From the NCBI GenBank assembly GCA_030603035.1, contig JAUVYQ010000058.1, positions 1-15,097 of the forward strand: a stretch of 15,097 nucleotides of DNA, given 5' to 3'. Each line of letters begins with the position of its first letter. Position 1 is the stretch's first letter. The position numbers were made by a program, and so were the translations under genes. Shown in pieces: positions 1 through 4,701 of this stretch. A model generated the notes under the pieces. The model had not been told where the DNA came from, made no database searches, and saw only the letters and a program-made list of their open reading frames with translations. This DNA comes from Phycisphaerae bacterium. Its GTDB lineage: Bacteria > Planctomycetota > Phycisphaerae > Sedimentisphaerales > SG8-4.

Positions 1-818
1 GCCGACTCAAGACAAGAAACTATGCTTTCTATCGCACCGTTGCCGTCCGACAGCACAAAAACCGGCAATGCCGCCGGCTCGGCATAACCGAACAATTCCA
101 ATACGCTCCGCATATCCTGGGCAAATCTTTCGGTAGATTCCGCTTGTGTCGTTAGTGCCCCTTGTTCTGCTGAAAAATCCTTCATCCCCGTATCTAAACT
201 GACGGCGTTAATCAGCTTTCCCTGCTCAGCCAGGCAAACCTGCGTATTTCGCGACCCGATACTCACAACCACAGAGCGCTTCTCTTCCCCGGAAAAGAAT
301 GCTCTCCACGCCTTTACTATTCCCTCATAGTCTAAAAGTATTTTTGCCGGCCCGAAACCACGCACATCTTCTACAAACCCCTGCAGATGTTCCCTTCTTG
401 CCGCCGCTATGGTAACGGCCATTTGTCCATCCCGCCCCCTGTCGGCACGCCAGGCCAGCTCTATCTGTTCAGCCGGCAATGGCAGCCGAGCTTCAGCCTG
501 CAATCTAACCATTTGCGTAATTTCTTCTTCTTTGGCTGCGGGTACATCAATGCGGTAAAAAGCCACGCCTGCCGAGTCAAAGCCAACCACAACAATTTTG
601 GCACCATCGGTCTTTGCTTGTCCTGTGGGCTTGACGGACAAGCCGCACTCGGCTGCAAAAAGACGCCGGTCCATATTGCCCACTTCACTGCTCTTTGTCC
701 AGAGAACTTCAAAAGCCCCACCCTGCTTTCCAAGCTCCACGGCCTTAAGCTGACTTTCCTCTTGTGCTATCGCAATCGCGGACAGCCGTGTCCCCACGCT
801 GGCTGCATTATTGCTCAT
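1..818 (-). CDS. PilM/GspL-like secretion assembly protein (3' end beyond window)
   Basis: This open frame has no stop down to the left edge, so the first 272 codons are present and the C-terminus is missing. The ATG overlaps the gspK stop as TGATG, a coupling arrangement. The product begins MSNNAASVGTRLSAIAIAQEE. The middle contains IVVVGFDSAGVAFYRIDVP, then EEITQMVRLQAEARLPLPAE, and later KRSVVVSIGSRNTQVCLAE followed by GKLINAVSLDTGMKDF. This order (an early nucleotide-fold strand, a helix with EA.LPLP, a second V.IG..NT strand pair) resembles the actin-like cytoplasmic domain of PilM and GspL, which link the secretion ATPase to the inner-membrane platform. No membrane segment occurs in the visible part, as expected for this domain. 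Position after gspK matches the gspK-gspL order of many T2SS operons. The sequence is divergent, and whether it is a fused GspL or a separate PilM cannot be decided without the missing part. Confidence 0.72.
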   Translation of the reverse strand, partial: MSNNAASVGTRLSAIAIAQEESQLKAVELGKQGGAFEVLWTKSSEVGNMDRRLFAAECGLSVKPTGQAKTDGAKIVVVGFDSAGVAFYRIDVPAAKEEEITQMVRLQAEARLPLPAEQIELAWRADRGRDGQMAVTIAAARREHLQGFVEDVRGFGPAKILLDYEGIVKAWRAFFSGEEKRSVVVSIGSRNTQVCLAEQGKLINAVSLDTGMKDFSAEQGALTTQAESTERFAQDMRSVLELFGYAEPAALPVFVLSDGNGAIESIVSCLES

Positions 819-2272
819 CAGTTATTTGCTCCCTGATACCAGTAAAGGATTTTACAAGGTGTCGAACTACTATCTACTACCGCCTCTGTCTGCAGTTTTG
901 CACCGGCAGCTCCACTTCTGTCAGCCGTTGCAACACAGCGAATGGTAAAAACATCCGAACGCGTGGTTATATAATTCGCTACTTTCTTGAAAGTATCAAT
1001 TTTCATTATCCCTGCCTGCATCACCTCCGCAATGCTCTGCATCCCGTCTATCAAACCCGCTCTATAGATGATTATGTCCCTGGCAAGCTCCTCAGCCGCC
1101 TCATCGCCACCCAACAAAGCTCTCAAAACGTCTTCCGACGCCGTGTTGATATTTACTTTTCCCGGTATCTTCTCGCTGTTATCCACTGTTATTTTGTCCG
1201 CTATCTGATAAAACGTTTGCAAATCCAGAGGCTCGGCGGTATCGGAATCTTTTTCCGACCCCTTTTGGGGCTTCTTAGGGCTGTTTTTATCTATCAAATC
1301 AGCGATGCTTTTGATATTCTTGCGCTGCTCGACAATCCATTTGGCATGTGATTTCTTTATATTCAAAGACCTCTCGAGTTGCCTCTCATTAGCTTGCTTG
1401 ATATTAATCCTTTTATTTCCGCTGGCGTCTTTGTTGGTGTCATACGAATAGCAGGTCAGGTGCGCAATCCATCCTTCGTCCAGCTCATCATCTCCATCAT
1501 CGGCGGGTGGACTTTTATCACCGTCTCTCTCATTGTAGTCCAATTGACCGTTGAAGTTTGTGTCCTCTCCATACAACAGCTCCGGCGTAACATCTTTGAC
1601 CAGAAGCAGCTCGCGTATTGTCTTGAAAGGGCCGTTGCGAATCGTATATCTGAACGGCAGATTCTCATAATACCCGCCTTCAACACCTCCCGTCGACTGG
1701 TTATCATCCTTATCCCGCCAGTCGATTATCGCTTCTGCAATTTCTTCGGTCATATACCACAATCCCAGAAGCTGCTCTTTTGTAGCGGTATTTACATTCA
1801 ATTTACTCGCCTCGTCAACAACCATGACGTCAGACCAGCATTGCTCCAGCTTAATATTACTCAAATCTTCCTCATTATCACTCCACAAATCCGTCAGGCT
1901 GTCACTTGTTCCGAGGTCCTTGTCCTCGTTCAGCACCCCAATAGCTGTTTCTATCCCTGCCCGGCAGGACCACTTGCACCGAAGCTGCTCCGTCCTCACA
2001 CCACGGCAAACTTTCGTATCGAGTCGGCTGGTCTGCCCAGCAGCCGCAGCAATTATCATAAGCACCGCTACTACCCACAGCACCGCTACGAGAACAAGTC
2101 CCTTTTTGTCACCCTCGGCACCTATCTCGATTCTTGATTCCCGATTCCCGATGCCCGATTTCCGATTCTCGCTTCTACGAGTATCGAGTCCGTCGATGCG
2201 GCGCCGGATGACGCACATCTGGTATCCAGTATCGAGTCCTTCGCTTCCCAATTTTTTTACTTTCTTTCTCAC
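818..2272 (-). CDS. gspK: GspK-like minor pseudopilin with EF-hand-type loop
   Basis: The gene encodes 484 residues and starts with GTG overlapping the gspJ stop (GTGA); an internal ATG at codon 19 is the only later sensible start. A long hydrophilic leader ends at KKG, then one membrane helix follows (about 58-79, LVLVAVLWVVAVLMIIAAAA), matching a prepilin-type segment without Glu at +5, a known trait of GspK. Three helix-hairpin-helix-like starts follow: NVNTATKEQL (159-168), NIKQANERQL (290-299) and NINTASEDVL (374-383). Residues 237-248 (DTNFNGQLDYNE) fit a calcium EF-hand loop. GspK caps the pseudopilus tip with GspI and GspJ in the periplasm and is known to bind calcium. The protein is longer than enterobacterial GspK (about 320 residues) because of the acidic central region and the leader. 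Leader residues 30-52 are encoded by a 7-bp tandem repeat. Family assignment is firm; the true start is uncertain. Confidence 0.85.
   Translation of the reverse strand: MRKKVKKLGSEGLDTGYQMCVIRRRIDGLDTRRSENRKSGIGNRESRIEIGAEGDKKGLVLVAVLWVVAVLMIIAAAAGQTSRLDTKVCRGVRTEQLRCKWSCRAGIETAIGVLNEDKDLGTSDSLTDLWSDNEEDLSNIKLEQCWSDVMVVDEASKLNVNTATKEQLLGLWYMTEEIAEAIIDWRDKDDNQSTGGVEGGYYENLPFRYTIRNGPFKTIRELLLVKDVTPELLYGEDTNFNGQLDYNERDGDKSPPADDGDDELDEGWIAHLTCYSYDTNKDASGNKRINIKQANERQLERSLNIKKSHAKWIVEQRKNIKSIADLIDKNSPKKPQKGSEKDSDTAEPLDLQTFYQIADKITVDNSEKIPGKVNINTASEDVLRALLGGDEAAEELARDIIIYRAGLIDGMQSIAEVMQAGIMKIDTFKKVANYITTRSDVFTIRCVATADRSGAAGAKLQTEAVVDSSSTPCKILYWYQGANN
2127..2175. repeat. heptamer tandem array, CCGATTC x7
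   Basis: On the plus strand seven consecutive 7-mers read TCGATTC, TTGATTC, CCGATTC, CCGATGC, CCGATTT, CCGATTC, TCGCTTC. The array lies inside the gspK leader and is translated there as the arginine/serine-rich stretch around residues 33-49. Seven is not a multiple of three, so copy-number change would shift frame. Confidence 0.85.
2180..2239. repeat. direct repeat AGTATCGAGTCC, two copies
   Basis: The 12-mer AGTATCGAGTCC occurs at 2180-2191 and again at 2228-2239, each followed by a near-identical TCG. It lies beside the heptamer array and gives the repeated GLDT peptides in the GspK leader. Confidence 0.7.
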
Positions 2273-3084
2273 CTTCTCATCTCGCTCTCAGCGCCGGTTT
2301 CCTCTTGCCTGCTACCTTCGGAGCGAATTTCCTCTTGCCCACTACCCTCAGGAGCACCGGCCTGTCCCCACCCGGACCTGGGGAAATTCGCAATAAAAGA
2401 TTCCACAGTCATATCTGTTCGCCCCGCCCCTCCGAGGGGCGGGGTTCGTCCCGGCTGTTTCGCTGCTATACTTACCTCCACCAGCTCAGGAACAGACTCC
2501 ATCTCCTCCGGCCATTCGCTCTGCCATTCCTCACCGTCAAAATATCTGACCGCAAAAACTTCAATATCTTCGGCAATGACAGTCAGGATTCCGCGTAGCT
2601 CATCTTCGTTGGGGTTGGGATTCGGCCACAATCGTCTGCACAGAGCCGACTTTTCTTCGCCTTTTAGCAGGTAATATTCCACTTCATATACATCGCCTTC
2701 CGGCTGGTCAATTCTGGCTTTCATCCTGCCGACACTGTAAAAGGTCAAACAACTGACGGTGCCCTCATCTGATTCGATAACTCTCCCGATTAGTCTGGTA
2801 TTTTTTATATTCGTGTCGCGATACAGATTCAAAAGGTCCCGGGAGATTATACTCGAGGCAAACCTTACCTCAGCGGCAACGTTAATATTACTGTCAACCA
2901 TCTCAGCGCTGGCTGAGATAACCCTCAGCGTACCCACCGCAACCAACGCAACAAACACACCTATCGTTGAGGCCACTAACACTTCTACCAATGTAAACCC
3001 CGTTAGAGATAAGGCGCCAGAGGTGTCTGTCTTGCCTTTGGCAAGGATTTCTAACGGGGTAAATCCTGTCTTTCTCAAATACAT
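2269..3084 (-). CDS. gspJ: GspJ-type minor pseudopilin with duplicated prepilin motif
   Basis: The gene encodes 271 residues from ATG at 3084, ten bases after the gspI stop. Two prepilin peptidase-type motifs are present: KTGFTPLEIL (G7/F8, E12) and LTGFTLVEVL (G29/F30, E34). Only the second is followed by the hydrophobic helix (about 34-53), so it should be the functional cleavage site. The 22 residues between come from an inverted-repeat insert. The downstream part has the size and sheet-rich composition of GspJ, for example EVEYYLLKGEEKSALCRRLW and DIEVFAVRYFDGEEWQSEWP, which are typical of this family. GspJ forms part of the GspI-GspJ-GspK tip complex that primes pseudopilus assembly. Residues 208-220 are encoded by a GC-rich palindrome, and the C-terminal tail by a 30-bp tandem duplication. 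The neighbours support the J assignment. Confidence 0.82.
   Translation of the reverse strand: MYLRKTGFTPLEILAKGKTDTSGALSLTGFTLVEVLVASTIGVFVALVAVGTLRVISASAEMVDSNINVAAEVRFASSIISRDLLNLYRDTNIKNTRLIGRVIESDEGTVSCLTFYSVGRMKARIDQPEGDVYEVEYYLLKGEEKSALCRRLWPNPNPNEDELRGILTVIAEDIEVFAVRYFDGEEWQSEWPEEMESVPELVEVSIAAKQPGRTPPLGGAGRTDMTVESFIANFPRSGWGQAGAPEGSGQEEIRSEGSRQEETGAESEMRR
2290..2349. repeat. 30-bp tandem duplication at gspJ 3' end
   Basis: Two adjacent 30-bp units (2290-2319 and 2320-2349) match at about 22 of 30 positions and share GGCAAGAGGAAA on the minus strand. They encode EGSGQEEIRS followed by EGSRQEETGA in the GspJ tail. Confidence 0.75.
2422..2444. repeat. GC-rich palindrome inside gspJ
   Basis: A perfect 10-bp inverted repeat, CCCCGCCCCT and AGGGGCGGGG, flanks CCG. 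The core GCCCCTCCGAGGGGCGGGG is repeated exactly at 8868-8886 inside gspF, in another reading frame. Here it encodes the TPPLGGAG part of GspJ. Confidence 0.85.
2997..3060. repeat. inverted-repeat element inserted in the gspJ leader
   Basis: Perfect 11-bp arms ACCCCGTTAGA (2997-3007) and TCTAACGGGGT (3050-3060) bound a 42-base centre. The centre holds a second hairpin, CTTGCC-TTT-GGCAAG (3031-3045). The element with its borders encodes an extra GFTPLE motif and a linker upstream of the real GFTLVE motif of GspJ. Confidence 0.8.
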
Positions 3085-3094
3085 CTTCTTTTAA

Positions 3095-3502
3095 TCACTC
3101 TGTTTCTGTATCAACAAACATACCTGTTCCGTTGAGCATTGTATCGACCGAAATACTATAAGGGCGATTACGCTCGACCCAACTGATGGTTATATTTACC
3201 AGATAGAGATTATCAATAGCCTGGGACTCAGTAACAACTTCCCAGTGGTATCCCGGCTCAGGCTCTTCAAAGTCATCCTCCATCCGCCCTAATTCGATAA
3301 ACTCTTCGACACCGACATAATCAATCATGGTAAGCTGTCTGTCGGCCAACGCCGCCGCCACTTCATATTGTCTGTTAAGCCTTGTTTCGCCCAGAGACCG
3401 CGTACTGATTGCTCCCACCGCCAAAACAGCTCCGCAAAGGATAACGCTCGCAGTGATTGTCTCAACCAGGGTAAAGCCCGTTATGTTTCTTTTTGCCTGC
3501 AT
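3095..3502 (-). CDS. gspI: GspI-type minor pseudopilin
   Basis: The product has 135 residues, the usual size for GspI. It has a short positively charged leader, MQAKRNITG, cut before F10 by prepilin peptidase, with Glu at +5 (E14) and a hydrophobic helix running to about residue 33 (FTLVETITASVILCGAVLAV). The following segment LNRQYEVAAALADRQLTMID fits the family helix that continues the stem, and a small beta region follows (YLVNITISWVE). GspI nucleates the tip complex with GspJ and GspK in the periplasm. The gene lies 101 bases after gspH and ten before gspJ. No convincing Shine-Dalgarno precedes the ATG; the upstream gap is filled by a large inverted repeat, so translation may depend on mRNA structure. 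Assignment rests on motif, size and gene order. Confidence 0.82.
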   Translation of the reverse strand: MQAKRNITGFTLVETITASVILCGAVLAVGAISTRSLGETRLNRQYEVAAALADRQLTMIDYVGVEEFIELGRMEDDFEEPEPGYHWEVVTESQAIDNLYLVNITISWVERNRPYSISVDTMLNGTGMFVDTETE

Positions 3503-3514
3503 AGGGTCTGTTTT

Positions 3515-3594
3515 ACCGCCGAGTTCGCAGAGCCCGCCGAGAAAGTATTTTTTTTAATTTCTTTCATCTCTGCGTTCTCGGCGCTCTCTGCGGT
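3515..3594. repeat. 9-bp-period array in inverted arms, gspH-gspI gap
   Basis: Two 28-base arms, 3515-3542 and 3567-3594, are imperfect reverse complements built of 9-base units. On the plus strand arm one reads ACCGCCGAG, TTCGCAGAG, CCCGCCGAG; the reverse complement of arm two reads ACCGCAGAG, AGCGCCGAG, AACGCAGAG. The AT-rich loop holds eight T in a row. It would form a large hairpin in the operon mRNA. Confidence 0.8.
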
Positions 3595-3603
3595 TAATCT
3601 TTA

Positions 3604-4245
3604 TCATTCTTTTTCCAAATCAATGGTACCGATTTTCACCTCTTCTTTCACCTTTTCAGCCGTGCCGAAATACATTGTTGCCCTGCCGGTCGCAGCGCTA
3701 ATACTTACCGTATAATGGTTCTTGCCGTCGCCTATCTGAATTATCGCCGACTGCGCAGTACCGCTCGGCGAAAAAACTATTTCTCTGGCCTCATCGGACT
3801 CGGTTGCCGCCTCCCAGCCAGCCGGCGCGATTTGAACGCCTTCGAACTTAACATCACCGCCGAATTCCACCGGTTTGAAGTACAAATCCCGCACTATTAT
3901 CTGCTCCGTTTGCTCGGTTTCTTGATTAAATTCATCGATAACCAGCCCAAATCCGTTATTGGCCGCATCTGCCGCACCTAATTTTATCTTGTACGGCTTT
4001 TGCCGCTCAATCGCCATTATCCTTGCGTATTTAGCTGCAAGCACAAAATCACGGGCCGCTTTTTCGACCAGCATCCTCTTATATGTCCCCACGTAAATCC
4101 CGCCGCCAACGCTTGCAATAAGGGCAATAATAACTACCACAGCAAGCATTTCTGCGATGGTAAAACCGCATCGTTTCGCTGTGCGGTGTGTGCGATTGGT
4201 ATTGCGCAATACGCGATACGCAATACGATATACGAAATTAGTCAT
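3604..4245 (-). CDS. gspH: GspH-type minor pseudopilin
   Basis: From the ATG at 4245 the protein has 213 residues. This ATG overlaps the last codons of gspG by eight bases; earlier in-frame starts at 4272 (GTG) and 4263 (ATG) are possible, the latter with GAGG just upstream. The leader is long and basic (about 27 residues), ends in KRCG, and is followed by FTIAEMLAVVVIIALIASVG with Glu at +5. Then comes the family-typical helix KAARDFVLAAKYARIMAIER and a beta-rich C-terminal domain with REIVFSPSGTAQSAII and HYTVSISAATGRATMYF, matching the GspH/FimT type. GspH joins the pseudopilus tip to the GspG shaft. Leader residues 4-14 are encoded by a heptamer array and a palindrome, so much of the leader may be repeat-derived. 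Confidence 0.83.
   Translation of the reverse strand: MTNFVYRIAYRVLRNTNRTHRTAKRCGFTIAEMLAVVVIIALIASVGGGIYVGTYKRMLVEKAARDFVLAAKYARIMAIERQKPYKIKLGAADAANNGFGLVIDEFNQETEQTEQIIVRDLYFKPVEFGGDVKFEGVQIAPAGWEAATESDEAREIVFSPSGTAQSAIIQIGDGKNHYTVSISAATGRATMYFGTAEKVKEEVKIGTIDLEKE
4199..4236. repeat. ATACGNN heptamer array with palindrome, gspH leader
   Basis: Four consecutive 7-mers on the plus strand read ATACGCG, ATACGCA, ATACGAT, ATACGAA (4209-4236). They are preceded by a perfect 14-bp palindrome, GTATTGCGCAATAC (4199-4212), which provides an inverted copy of the unit. The tract is translated in the GspH leader. Confidence 0.82.
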
Positions 4246-4657
4246 TGTATATATCTTCGTCATCACCCTCACCGCCCTCCATACCGTCCGCTCCGTAACT
4301 TATCAAATCGAAACTGCCCGGATTTACTGCGCCTTCTTCAATATAAATATAAGGATTGTCCCACGGGTCGAGCAGTTCGCTTCGCTTCAGATAAGGCCCC
4401 CTCCACTTTTCCTCAAGGTCGGCAGGTGCCTCGAGCAACTCGCTAAGCCCCTGTGATTCATCCGGATATCGTCCGCAATCAAGATAAAATCTGCCAATCG
4501 CACCTTCGATAATTGCCATCTTGGCCTTTGCTATTTTGGCTTTGGCCTCGCCTAAACGCGTAAACACCCTTTGAGAAATAACTGTGGCAATCAACGATAT
4601 AATCAAAATCACTACGAGCAGTTCCACAAGGGTAAATGCCTTCTCTTTCCGCTTCAT
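4238..4657 (-). CDS. gspG: GspG major pseudopilin
   Basis: The ATG at 4657 is chosen because AAAGGA lies nine bases upstream and it gives the normal short leader MKRKEKA. A TTG at 4705 in the same frame would add 16 residues and overlap the preceding stop. The 139-residue product has FTLVELLVVILIISLIATVI with Glu at +5, then the GspG pattern EGAIGRFYLDCGRYPDESQG, LLDPWDNPYIY, and the calcium-loop end YGADGMEGGEGDDEDIYND. GspG polymerises into the pseudopilus that pushes substrates through the outer-membrane secretin; the C-terminal acidic loop binds calcium in known members. Residue -1 of the cleavage site is Ala rather than the usual Gly. It is the best-conserved pseudopilin here. Confidence 0.95.
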   Translation of the reverse strand: MKRKEKAFTLVELLVVILIISLIATVISQRVFTRLGEAKAKIAKAKMAIIEGAIGRFYLDCGRYPDESQGLSELLEAPADLEEKWRGPYLKRSELLDPWDNPYIYIEEGAVNPGSFDLISYGADGMEGGEGDDEDIYND

Positions 4658-4666
4658 CTTATCCGT

Positions 4667-4672
4667 TCCTTT
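4667..4672 (-). promoter_or_regulatory. ribosome binding site of gspG
   Basis: AAAGGA on the minus strand lies nine bases before the ATG at 4657 and supports this start over the upstream TTG. Confidence 0.65.
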
Positions 4673-4701
4673 CCATCTAATTCTTAACGTTATTGTATCC
4701 T

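Noticed and set aside
461..733. 90-residue minus-strand open frame, and a 149-residue plus-strand frame at 387-836
   Set aside because: Both overlap the longer PilM/GspL-like frame, which is open to the window edge and shows family-like sequence; they have no recognisable features.
1379..2137. 252-residue plus-strand open frame
   Set aside because: It lies wholly opposite gspK, which has clear family motifs; the plus-strand product has no domain pattern.
3515..3594. Inverted arms between gspH and gspI as a CRISPR array or a standard terminator
   Set aside because: Units are 9 bases with no spacers, and the T run lies in the loop rather than after the stem.
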